In this document: in pieces, positions 44,460 through 53,064 of the stretch
Numbering within the stretch: position 1 is the first letter of the stretch
Layout of the letters: every line of letters starts with the position of its first letter
Source of the DNA: Gammaproteobacteria bacterium
GTDB lineage: Bacteria > Pseudomonadota > Gammaproteobacteria > GCA-001735895
DNA length: 64,000 bases
Assembly: GCA_030066085.1 (NCBI GenBank)
Contig: JASJCI010000025.1
Span: forward strand, 62,001-126,000
Reading direction: 5' to 3'
Position numbers and translations under genes: made by a program
The notes under the pieces: generated by a model
What the model was told of the DNA's origin: nothing
The model's database searches: none
What the model saw: only the letters and a program-made list of their open reading frames with translations

Positions 44460-44588
44460 TGCACCATCGCCAAAGCGATCGCCGGCCACGCTGGTAATCA
44501 AGGCGACAAGTTGAAACCCCTTCCTCCTCCTCCTCAGGTTTTGACTTAACAGTTAGCCCGCTCGATAACACCGAGCGGGCTTTTTTTT
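44460..44588 (+). ncRNA. Candidate sRNA with C-rich anti-Shine-Dalgarno-like loop and intrinsic terminator
   Basis: AAGTTGAAACC (44508-44518) pairs fully, with two GU pairs, with GGTTTTGACTT (44537-44547), presenting CCTTCCTCCTCCTCCTCA. Terminator follows. 5' end uncertain; possible -10 TATTAT 44454-44459. Confidence 0.5.
44555..44588 (+). terminator. Strong rho-independent terminator
   Basis: GCCCGCTCG-ATAACAC-CGAGCGGGC followed by an 8-T run. Confidence 0.88.
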
Positions 44589-44677
44589 GCGCGTCATGCG
44601 CGGACGAGGTGGATGTCGCGCGTTTGCGCGCCCCGACTGGCGGGGCGACAAAACGCGAGGCCTGGTCTTCGCGGATC

Positions 44678-44754
44678 TGGCGCGCTCGGCGGGATTCGAA
44701 CCCACGACCTTTGGCTTCGGAGGCCAACACTCTATCCAACTGAGCTACGAGCGC
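44678..44754 (-). tRNA. tRNA-Arg (anticodon CCG), CCA encoded
   Basis: Minus strand GCGCTCGTAGCTCAGTTGGATAGAGTGTTGGCCTCCGAAGCCAAAGGTCGTGGGTTCGAATCCCGCCGAGCGCGCCA; acceptor, anticodon and TpsiC stems all pair. Confidence 0.97.
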
Positions 44755-44899
44755 GGAATTCGGTCGCTGGCGACCGCGGCGTGATTGTAAACCATCCGTT
44801 CGTGCTTTAGGTCGCCACGGCAACATTTTTTTGCGAATTGGCGGTATTTCGAGGATAATGCGCAGCGATTTTAGCCCCCTGTTTTCCTGGAGATCCGCA

Positions 44900-45382
44900 G
44901 TGAGTTCCGCGCACGAAGACGATACGCAAGCGAACCTGATGTCGCCGCAAAACGCCACCGTCCTGGTGGGCCTGCTGTTACTGGCGGTCATTGTCGGGGA
45001 AGTGTTGCTGGCGCCGGCCGACGAGGCGGCGATGCCGGTCGAGCCGACCGCGGAAGAAATCGCCATGCGTATCGAACCGGTGGTCTCGCTGGCCGATATG
45101 CGCAGCGTTGCCAGCATGGCCTCGGTATCTGCCGGCAGCGCCAACCAGACGCCCGACCAGATGTACCAGAGTGCCTGTCTCGCCTGCCACACCACCGGTG
45201 CCGCCGGTGCACCGAAGATCGGTGATGCCGGCGACTGGACCGAACGTCTCGGCAAGGGCCTCGACGCGCTGGTCGCCTCCGCGATCAACGGTATCGGTGC
45301 AATGCCGGCACGCGGTGGATCCCAGCTCGACGACGGCCAGATCCGCGCCGTGGTCGAATACATTCTCGATAATTCCAAGTGA
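44900..45382 (+). CDS. Membrane-anchored c-type cytochrome (cytochrome c5-like)
   Basis: YQSACLACHTTGAAGAPKIGDAGDW; GAMPARGG; GTG start at 44900 or ATG upstream at 44858. Confidence 0.9.
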   Translation: MSSAHEDDTQANLMSPQNATVLVGLLLLAVIVGEVLLAPADEAAMPVEPTAEEIAMRIEPVVSLADMRSVASMASVSAGSANQTPDQMYQSACLACHTTGAAGAPKIGDAGDWTERLGKGLDALVASAINGIGAMPARGGSQLDDGQIRAVVEYILDNSK

Positions 45383-45404
45383 CCATCGGCTAAAGCCGAT
45401 GGTC
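45381..45404. repeat. Perfect 10-bp-stem hairpin GACCATCGGC-TAAA-GCCGATGGTC
   Basis: Overlaps the cytochrome stop codon; no T tract. Confidence 0.7.
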
Positions 45405-45422
45405 ATCCCGGAAGTTGCGCAA

Positions 45423-45560
45423 GCAACTACCCGGGATCTCACGATAATCCACCGGTTGTACTCCACGGCACGCGCAGCAACTACCCGGGATCTCACGATA
45501 AACCGCCGGTTGCTCTCCACCGCGCATGCAGCGACTGGCCGGGACCGCCCGGCATCTACT
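45423..45560. repeat. ~2.5 copies of a 54-bp tandem repeat
   Basis: GCAACTACCCGGGATCTCACGATAA at 45423 and 45477; decayed third copy GCGACTGGCCGGGACCG at 45531; exact 54-nt spacing. Confidence 0.8.
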
Positions 45561-45684
45561 CGGTCTCCGCCCCGCGACAGGCGCAGCGCCTGCGCGGGTT
45601 GCCTCTCTCCATTGCTAAGCCGAGACCCGCGCGGTCCGATCGGATCGCGGCGTTGCACGCGTACTGCGGGTCGATAACCGATCT

Positions 45685-47190
45685 CTACCTGCGCCAGTCC
45701 GGCAGCTGTCGATAGAGCAGGGCTTCGGCAAGATGCGCCTGCGCAATCCGGTCCGCCGCTGCCAGGTCGGCAATACTGCGCGCCAGCCGCAGCAGCTTGT
45801 GCTGACCGCGTGCGCTCAGGCGCAGCTTGTCGGCGGCGGTCTGCAACAGCTGTTCGCAGTCGCGGTCCAGGCGGCAGTGTATTGCCAGAAGGCCCGCGTC
45901 CAGATGCGCATTGAGGCATTGCTGGCGCGCGAGCTGCCGGCCGCGGGCAGCCGTTACCCGCGCGCGCACCGCCGCGCTGCTGGCGTCCTCGTCAACGCGA
46001 CCGCGCATGAGCGCGGCGCGATCGGGCCGCGCCAGTTCGAGCTGCAGGTCGATGCGATCCAGGATCGGCGCGGACAACTTGTTGCGGTAACGATTCAGCT
46101 GTTCCGGCGAGCAGTCGCAGGCGCGAATGCTCTCACAGCCGCCGGGGCAGGGGTTCATCGCCGCGATCAGCTGGAAGCGCGCCGGGAATACCGCCTGCCG
46201 CCGCGCGCGTGAAATCTGGATCTGGCCCGTTTCCAGCGGTTCGCGCAGCACTTCGATGGCGCGCCGATCGAACTCGGTCAGTTCGTCGAGGAACAACGTG
46301 CCATTATGCGCCAGGGATATTTCACCGGGGCGCGGGTTGCCACCGCCGCCCGCGAGTGCAATCGCGGATACCGTGTGATGCGGCGCGCGCAACGGGCGCT
46401 GGTGCCAGTTGTGCTGGTCCACCGGCAGGCCGCAGGCCGAACGAATGCTCGCGCACTGCATGGCTTCGTGTTCGTCCAGCTCCGGCTGCAGCGAGCAAAA
46501 GCGTTGCGCCAGCATACTCTTGCCGCAGCCGGGTGGGCCCATCATCAGCAGGTGATGGCCACCGCTGGCGGCAATTTCGAGCGCGCGCTTGGCCTGCTGC
46601 TGGCCCAGCACTTCCGCCAGGTCCGGTTCGCGTTGCGCGCGCCGCCCGCGCCGGGCTGTCTCCGTGCGAGGCAGTGGGTGGCCGCCGTTCAGCGCGGCGC
46701 AAATCTGCGCCAGCGATTCGGCATGTTGGATCGGGAAGTCGCTGACCAGGCCTGCTTCCGCGCGGTTCTGCGAGGGTATCAGCGCGCCCCTGCGATGCGC
46801 TTTGCCGGCAACCAGTGCCGGTAGCAGGCTGGCAACCCCGGCACAGTCGCCGCTGAGCGCGAGTTCGCCATAACAGTCGAGCCCCTCGAGCGCGCTTGGG
46901 TCGATCTGCGCCGAAGCGGCCAGGATGCCGAGCGCGATGGGCAGATCGTAACGCCCACCCTCCTTGGGCAGGTCGGCCGGCGCAAGGTTGACGGTTATAC
47001 GCCGGGGTGGAAATTCGAAACCGGTATTCTGGATCGCCGATCTTACCCGGTCGCGCGCCTCGCGCACCGCCGTCTCGGGCAGCCCGACGATCGCAAACAC
47101 GGGTAAACCGTTACTGATGTGAACTTCGACGCGGACTTCGGGCGCCTCGATGCCGAGACGGGCGCGCGTGTTGACCTGGGCGAATGACAT
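45685..47190 (-). CDS. YifB/ComM family Mg-chelatase-like AAA ATPase
   Basis: VNLAPADLPKEGGRYDLPIALGIL; HHLLMMGPPGCGKSMLAQR; start MSFAQVNTRA. Confidence 0.95.
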   Translation of the reverse strand: MSFAQVNTRARLGIEAPEVRVEVHISNGLPVFAIVGLPETAVREARDRVRSAIQNTGFEFPPRRITVNLAPADLPKEGGRYDLPIALGILAASAQIDPSALEGLDCYGELALSGDCAGVASLLPALVAGKAHRRGALIPSQNRAEAGLVSDFPIQHAESLAQICAALNGGHPLPRTETARRGRRAQREPDLAEVLGQQQAKRALEIAASGGHHLLMMGPPGCGKSMLAQRFCSLQPELDEHEAMQCASIRSACGLPVDQHNWHQRPLRAPHHTVSAIALAGGGGNPRPGEISLAHNGTLFLDELTEFDRRAIEVLREPLETGQIQISRARRQAVFPARFQLIAAMNPCPGGCESIRACDCSPEQLNRYRNKLSAPILDRIDLQLELARPDRAALMRGRVDEDASSAAVRARVTAARGRQLARQQCLNAHLDAGLLAIHCRLDRDCEQLLQTAADKLRLSARGQHKLLRLARSIADLAAADRIAQAHLAEALLYRQLPDWRR

Positions 47191-47341
47191 GACAGATTCC
47201 TTTCCGTGGACAAATTTCGAGGCGACCTTCCTGGTCACGCTGGCAGTCTAACATGTCCCTGTCCGCTCCGGGAGACGCCGCTTCGGTGCCGTGACTCGAA
47301 ACCGTCTCACCCGAATGCGTCGGCGGACTACCCCCGAAGGA

Positions 47342-47372
47342 ATATTAGTATATTAGGGTTCGATAATATAAT
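47342..47372 (+). promoter_or_regulatory. Promoter-like element with direct ATATTAG repeat upstream of TATAAT
   Basis: ATATTAG at 47342-47348 and 47350-47356; TATAAT at 47367-47372. Confidence 0.4.
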
Positions 47373-47409
47373 GGTTCGCGATTTCCAGAATAACGAAGAG
47401 GGCAGAACC

Positions 47410-48093
47410 ATGAACAAGATAAAAGCGATTGCCGCAGTTGTCGCAGTATCGCTGGCGCTCGGCCTGAGTCTTTCCACGCGGGCCGCGGAAGAGCAGCAGG
47501 TCGATCCGGCGGAGCATAAATTCGAACTCGCCAAGCAGTACTACGGTGACTGCAGCGGTGCCGATGACGCCAGGTTCGAGGCGATCCGGCCGCAGCTGAA
47601 GGCGTTTACCGACATGGAGGTCATGGCCGAGTACATGGCCGATCCGAACAAATTCATGCAGCTGATGGCGGTGGTAAACGATCCGCACACCATTCACGTC
47701 ATGACCAAGTGCGCGAGCGAACCGGTCATGTGGGACACCTGGATGCGCGGCATGACGGATTTCAACAAGATGAGTCGGGCGATGACGCACTTCATGAACC
47801 CGAACATGTACTTTGCGTGGATGATGGCGCCGATGAACCCGGCAACCTACCAGCCGATGATGCAGATGGCCGACCCGGCCTACTACACGCGCTGGATGAC
47901 GGCGATGTCGAACCCGGTGTTCTATCAGCCGATGACTTCGATGATGGACCCGAACTGGTACACGCCGCGGATCAACTGGATGACGAATCCGCAGTCGATG
48001 CAGCCAATGTTCAACATGATGAACATGGGCCATTACTACGGTCCCGCGACCGCTGGCGCCACGGCGCCGCAGCAGCCGGCCGAACAACAGTAA
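47410..48093 (+). CDS. Secreted Met/aromatic-rich protein with ten ~13-residue tandem repeats
   Basis: Signal peptide MNKIKAIAAVVAVSLALGLSLSTRA; repeated [D/N]P-x-x-[Y/F/W]-x-x-x-M-x-x-M units encoded at 47641-48024. Confidence 0.85.
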   Translation: MNKIKAIAAVVAVSLALGLSLSTRAAEEQQVDPAEHKFELAKQYYGDCSGADDARFEAIRPQLKAFTDMEVMAEYMADPNKFMQLMAVVNDPHTIHVMTKCASEPVMWDTWMRGMTDFNKMSRAMTHFMNPNMYFAWMMAPMNPATYQPMMQMADPAYYTRWMTAMSNPVFYQPMTSMMDPNWYTPRINWMTNPQSMQPMFNMMNMGHYYGPATAGATAPQQPAEQQ

Positions 48094-48167
48094 TCAATTC
48101 GTAGCGCGCAGCCATCGCCGGCAAGCTTGCTTGTCGGTGATGCTGCGATCTTTGCTGGAGAGACAAC

Positions 48168-48374
48168 ATGAAACCCAACATGGGAAACGCGGATCGCATC
48201 ATCCGAGCGCTCGTCGGACTGGCCGCCATCGGCGCCTGGGCGCTGGGACTGTTAGATGGAACGCTCGCGATCGTGAGCCTGGTCGTCGGAATCGTGCTGC
48301 TGGCGACTGCGGCGCTGCGCTGGTGCCCGCCCTACACCCTGCTGGGGATCAATACCGGCGCCTCGCGGGAATAG
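48168..48374 (+). CDS. DUF2892 domain-containing membrane protein
   Basis: MGNADRIIRALVGLAAIGAWALGLLDG ... RWCPPYTLLGINT. Confidence 0.88.
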   Translation: MKPNMGNADRIIRALVGLAAIGAWALGLLDGTLAIVSLVVGIVLLATAALRWCPPYTLLGINTGASRE

Positions 48375-48611
48375 TCGCGGGCGGCGATTGCCGCCGCCGT
48401 CCACGCAGCACGGCGGGATCTTGCCAGCAAAAGCCTGCGGCACTCGCGCCAGGCGCTGGCGCCGGCAACCGCAGTGCAGCGGTCGAGGCCGGCGCATTCA
48501 CAGGTGTTTGCTATTTCTGCCGCAGCCGCGGGTCGCTCTTGCGTCCCCGGTCAGTCAATCGCGTAGCGACGCGGATCGATGTTGGTCCGTGGTGCGCCCG
48601 CACCATCGTCC

Positions 48612-48857
48612 TCAATCCAGGCGTTTTTCCAGTTCGGCTATCTGGGCCTCGACCTGTTCGAGTTTTTCGCGCGTGCGCTGAAGCACGCGTGCCTGCAGGT
48701 CGAATTCCTCGCGACTGACCATCTCGAACTGGGCCAGTTGCTGCTGTAACAGCGTTTTTACGCGCGCGTCGAAGTCCTTCTTGGCGGCCTGCAGGCCAGG
48801 GGGCAGGAGCTCGCCGATCTTTTCCGACAGCTGGTTCAGGGTTTGCGGGTCAAGCAT
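48612..48857 (-). CDS. ubiK: Accessory factor UbiK family protein (BMFP)
   Basis: LNQLSEKIGELLPPGLQAAKKDFDARVKTLLQQQLAQFEMVSREEFDLQ. Confidence 0.9.
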   Translation of the reverse strand: MLDPQTLNQLSEKIGELLPPGLQAAKKDFDARVKTLLQQQLAQFEMVSREEFDLQARVLQRTREKLEQVEAQIAELEKRLD

Positions 48858-48913
48858 GTTTGCCTCAATTTAGTGCAATAATCGCGTTTTATGCGCCAAG
48901 TTAGTGCGTTTAG

Positions 48914-49339
<426 letters not shown>

Positions 49340-49348
49340 GAGGACACA

Positions 49349-50596
49349 ATGGAAGACCAGATTTTTCAACTGTCATACGCGCTCGATACGTTTTACTTCC
49401 TCGTTTGCGGCGCGCTGGTCATGTGGATGGCCGCGGGCTTCGCAATGCTCGAGGCCGGTCTCGTCAGGTCGAAGAACACGACCGAGATCCTGACCAAGAA
49501 CGTCGCCCTGTTCGCGGTCGCCTGCACCATGTACATGGTTTGCGGCTACTCCATCATGTACGGTGGCGGCGACTTCTCGCTGTTCCTCGACGGTATCGTC
49601 GGTGACGGCGTCACCGGTGCCGAAGAGCCCGCAACCTATGCACCTTCCGCCGATTTCTACTTCCAGGTCGTGTTCGTCGCGACCGCGATGTCGATCGTGT
49701 CCGGTGCGGTTGCCGAGCGGATGAAGCTGTGGTCGTTCATCATCTTCGCCGTGTTCATGACCGGCTTCATTTACCCGATGGAAGGCGCCTGGACCTGGGG
49801 CGGCGAAGCGGTATTCGGCATGTACACCCTCGGTGACCTCGGCTTCTCCGACTTTGCCGGCTCCGGTATCGTGCACATGGCCGGTGCGGCCGCCGCGCTC
49901 TCCGGCGTGATCCTGCTCGGCGCGCGCAAGGGCAAGTACGGCAAGGACGGCCAGGTACTGGCCATTCCCGGCGCCAACCTGCCGCTGGCGACGCTCGGCA
50001 CCTTTATCCTGTGGCTCGGCTGGTTCGGCTTCAACGGCGGCTCGGTGCTCGCCACCGCCACGGTCGAGAGCGCCAACGCGGTTGCCGTGGTATTCATGAA
50101 TACCAACGCCGCGGCTGCCGGCGGATCGATCGCCGCGCTGGTGCTGGCTCGCATCATGTTCGGCAAGGCCGACCTGACTATGGCGCTCAATGGCGCGCTG
50201 GCCGGCCTGGTCGCGATCACGGCTGAACCGTCGACGCCGACACCGCTGCTGGCGACCATTTTCGGCGCGCTCGGCGGTATCCTGGTGGTATTCAGTATCG
50301 TCACGCTGGACAAGCTCAAGATCGACGATCCGGTCGGCGCCATCTCGGTGCACGGCACGGTTGGTCTGCTGGGCCTGCTGCTGGTGCCGATCACCAACGA
50401 CGGTGCCAGCTTCACTGGCCAGATTATCGGCGCTATCACCATCTTCGCCTGGGTATTCATCGCCAGCGGCGTGGTCTGGTTCGCGATCAAGTCGATCATG
50501 GGCCTGCGCGTCAGCGAAGAAGAGGAATACGACGGTGTGGACCTGGCCGAGTGCGGCATGGAAGCTTACCCGGAGTTCACCAACGCCACGACCTGA
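49349..50596 (+). CDS. amt: Ammonium transporter
   Basis: DTFYFLVCGALVMWMAAGFAMLEAGLVRSKN; 11-TM Amt pattern; directly follows the P-II gene. Confidence 0.97.
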   Translation: MEDQIFQLSYALDTFYFLVCGALVMWMAAGFAMLEAGLVRSKNTTEILTKNVALFAVACTMYMVCGYSIMYGGGDFSLFLDGIVGDGVTGAEEPATYAPSADFYFQVVFVATAMSIVSGAVAERMKLWSFIIFAVFMTGFIYPMEGAWTWGGEAVFGMYTLGDLGFSDFAGSGIVHMAGAAAALSGVILLGARKGKYGKDGQVLAIPGANLPLATLGTFILWLGWFGFNGGSVLATATVESANAVAVVFMNTNAAAAGGSIAALVLARIMFGKADLTMALNGALAGLVAITAEPSTPTPLLATIFGALGGILVVFSIVTLDKLKIDDPVGAISVHGTVGLLGLLLVPITNDGASFTGQIIGAITIFAWVFIASGVVWFAIKSIMGLRVSEEEEYDGVDLAECGMEAYPEFTNATT

Positions 50597-50622
50597 TCCA
50601 GAGACTCAGCGTCACCTCCAGT

Positions 50623-50651
50623 GGGGCCGGCAGGATGCCGGCCCCTTTTTT
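50623..50651 (+). terminator. Rho-independent terminator of glnB-amt
   Basis: GGGGCCGGC-AGGAT-GCCGGCCCC followed by TTTTTT. Confidence 0.9.
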
Positions 50652-50698
50652 ATTTGTTAACATGATTGCCGCAAGCAAGGAAATAACGAGAAGCCGTC

Positions 50699-50968
50699 AT
50701 GTTGTGCCATATCTACCGCAGCAATCGCAAGATCGATACCTATCTCTACCTCGTCGACAAGGATGACTTTTCCGCGGTGCCAGGCGCCTTGCTGAAGGTT
50801 TTCGGCGAGCCCGAATTCAGCTTCAGCTTCGACCTCACCGCCGAGCGTGAACTGGCCAAGGAGGACGCGGTGGAAGTGCTCGACAATCTCGCCCGGCAGG
50901 GTTATCACCTGCAGGTCCAGGACGACGAAACCGTCGAGGAAATGCTGACCCGCAGGACCCTGAACTGA
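50699..50968 (+). CDS. YcgL domain-containing protein
   Basis: CHIYRSNRKIDTYLYLVDKDDFSAVPGALLKVFG. Confidence 0.9.
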   Translation: MLCHIYRSNRKIDTYLYLVDKDDFSAVPGALLKVFGEPEFSFSFDLTAERELAKEDAVEVLDNLARQGYHLQVQDDETVEEMLTRRTLN

Positions 50969-51012
50969 ACCACCCCGTCTGCGCGCAGGCGCGCGCCCGA
51001 TAACTGCCAGCC

Positions 51013-51660
51013 ATGTACCGACTCTACGGCGGCAAACCGACCCGTTCGCTGATGGTCGAGATGGTCATGGCGGAAGGCGGCCTCGACTATGAAGAGTGTT
51101 TCGTCGATATCGGCAGTGGCGAGGAAAAGTCGGCTGAATTTCTCGCAATCAACCCGGCCGGCTGGGTACCCGCGCTGATCACGCCCGAGGGCGAGGTACT
51201 CTACGAAACGCCGGCGATCAATCTCTACCTGGCGGAACGACACGGGCTGACGCAACTGGTGCCGGTGCCCGGCGATCCGCTACGCGCGCGTTTTTTATGT
51301 GCCCATGCCTACCTCACCGGCGAACTGGAGCATGCGCTGAAGCGTTACTGGTACCCCGAGACTTTCGGCGCGGGCGACACCGATGCCGACGCAATCCGCA
51401 CGACCGCGCGCCGACAGGTAGCAGAACGCCTCGCGGTGATCGACGGCCGCTTGCGGGCCCGGGGTCCGTATCATCTCGGCGAGCGCTACAGCCTGGCCGA
51501 CCTGACCCTGGCCTACTGGGTCACGAGCGTCGAGGAAATCGAACCGGAACGCCGGTTTCCGGCGCTTGCGCGCTGCTGCGAGGCCGTTTACGCAAGACCG
51601 TGCCTGGCGCCCCTGTTCGCGCGCCTGCGGGAGTGGAACCGGGAGTTTCGCGAGGGCTAG
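51013..51660 (+). CDS. Glutathione S-transferase family protein
   Basis: LYGGKPTRSLMVEMVMAEGGLDYE; NPAGWVPALITPEGEVLYETPAINLYLAE. Confidence 0.88.
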   Translation: MYRLYGGKPTRSLMVEMVMAEGGLDYEECFVDIGSGEEKSAEFLAINPAGWVPALITPEGEVLYETPAINLYLAERHGLTQLVPVPGDPLRARFLCAHAYLTGELEHALKRYWYPETFGAGDTDADAIRTTARRQVAERLAVIDGRLRARGPYHLGERYSLADLTLAYWVTSVEEIEPERRFPALARCCEAVYARPCLAPLFARLREWNREFREG

Positions 51661-51739
51661 CCCGGCGGTGTCGTCAGCGGCCCTGCGGCACGGGCGGGCG
51701 CTTCCGGTCGCCGGACCGGCAGCTTGATGCCGGTACGAG

Positions 51740-53050
51740 TCAAAGCCGATCGCGCAGCGCGTACCAGCTCATGCCGAGTACCAGGCCCGGCCAGCGCAGC
51801 AGGTCGCCACCGGGAAAGCTGCGGGTCGGGATAGTGCCGAACAGGTCGAAGCTTTCGGCCTCGCCCGCCATCGCGTCGGCGATCAGCTTGCCCGCCAGCG
51901 TACCCATCGCGACCCCCATGCCCGAGTAACCCTGGGCAAAATAGGTCTTGCCGCGTCCGAGACGGCCGAAATGCGGCATGCGGTTGAGGGTAACCGCGAG
52001 CGTACCGCCCCAGGCATAATCGATACGTTTGTCTGCCAGCTGCGGGTAAACCTCGAGCATCGGTTTGCGCACGAACTCCGCGATATCGCGCGGGAAATTG
52101 GCGCTGTAGTTTTCGCCGCCGCCGAACAGCAGTCGCTTGTCCGCCGACAGCCGGTAGTAATTGACCACGAAGCGGGAGTCGGAGATTGCAAGATCGCGTG
52201 GATTGATTAGCGCCAGCTCGTTCTCGTTGAGCGGTTCGGTCGCGATGACGAAGTTGTTGATCGGCATGATCTTGCCGGACAGCCGTCGTTCCAGCTTGCC
52301 GAGATAACCGTTGCAGGCAAGCACGACGTAATCGGCCTCGACCGTGCCGCGCGCGGTGCGCACGCGCGTGGGGCTGCCCTCGTCATAACCCTCGACCGGC
52401 GTATCGCGATACAGGCGCGCGCCGGCTGCCTGCGCGGCGGCGGCCAGGCCGAGCGCATAGTTGAGCGGGTGCAGGTGTCCCGCGCCCATGTCGAGGGTAC
52501 CGCCGAAGTAACCCTCGCTGCCGACCAGCTCGGCCATCGGGCCGCGCTCGAGGTATTCGATCTGCTGGTAGTCGTAATGTTCGCGCAGGAAGTCGACGTA
52601 GGCGCGGGAATCGTCATCGTAAGCCTGCTTGTGATTCGGATGCGCGATACCCGGTTTCAGGTCGCAGTCGATACCGTGAGTGCCAATCAGCTCGCGGGCG
52701 AGGGCCTTGGCCGCCTCTGCCAGCTCCCAGAAATGACGCGCGGCATCGGCGCCGACCATCGCCAGCAGTTCGGCCTGGTCCTTGCGCTGGCCGCTGCACA
52801 GCTGCCCGCCGTTGCGGCCCGAGGCACCCCAGCCCGGCTGGCGTGCTTCCAGCAGGACGACGTCGTAACCGCGCTGCGCCAGGTGCAGCGCGCTGGACAG
52901 GCCGGTATAACCGCCGCCGATAACGCAGACGTCGGCGCGCTCGCCGCCGTCCAGCGGCGTCAGCTCCAGCTGGCGGTTGGCGCTGGCGCGGTAGTAGGAG
53001 TCCGGGTAGTCAGCGGTATCGCTACGGTCCTGCACCAGCTTTATCGGCAT
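51740..53050 (-). CDS. puuB: FAD-dependent oxidoreductase, gamma-glutamylputrescine oxidase-like
   Basis: ADVCVIGGGYTGLSSALHLAQRGYDVVLLEA; adjacent to puuA-like and spuC-like genes. Confidence 0.85.
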   Translation of the reverse strand: MPIKLVQDRSDTADYPDSYYRASANRQLELTPLDGGERADVCVIGGGYTGLSSALHLAQRGYDVVLLEARQPGWGASGRNGGQLCSGQRKDQAELLAMVGADAARHFWELAEAAKALARELIGTHGIDCDLKPGIAHPNHKQAYDDDSRAYVDFLREHYDYQQIEYLERGPMAELVGSEGYFGGTLDMGAGHLHPLNYALGLAAAAQAAGARLYRDTPVEGYDEGSPTRVRTARGTVEADYVVLACNGYLGKLERRLSGKIMPINNFVIATEPLNENELALINPRDLAISDSRFVVNYYRLSADKRLLFGGGENYSANFPRDIAEFVRKPMLEVYPQLADKRIDYAWGGTLAVTLNRMPHFGRLGRGKTYFAQGYSGMGVAMGTLAGKLIADAMAGEAESFDLFGTIPTRSFPGGDLLRWPGLVLGMSWYALRDRL

Positions 53051-53064
53051 GTTTCCGGCGGCAG

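Noticed and set aside
44555-44588. Terminator for the minus-strand tRNA-Arg
   Set aside because: The T tract follows the hairpin on the plus strand only; in the tRNA direction the hairpin is preceded by A's and followed by TAACTGTTAAG.
44416-45378. 320-aa minus-strand ORF spanning the tRNA and antisense to the cytochrome
   Set aside because: It crosses the tRNA-Arg and the terminator hairpin and has no protein-like features.
45423-45560. CRISPR array
   Set aside because: Repeats are contiguous 54-bp units without spacers of uniform length, only ~2.5 copies, and no cas genes are nearby.
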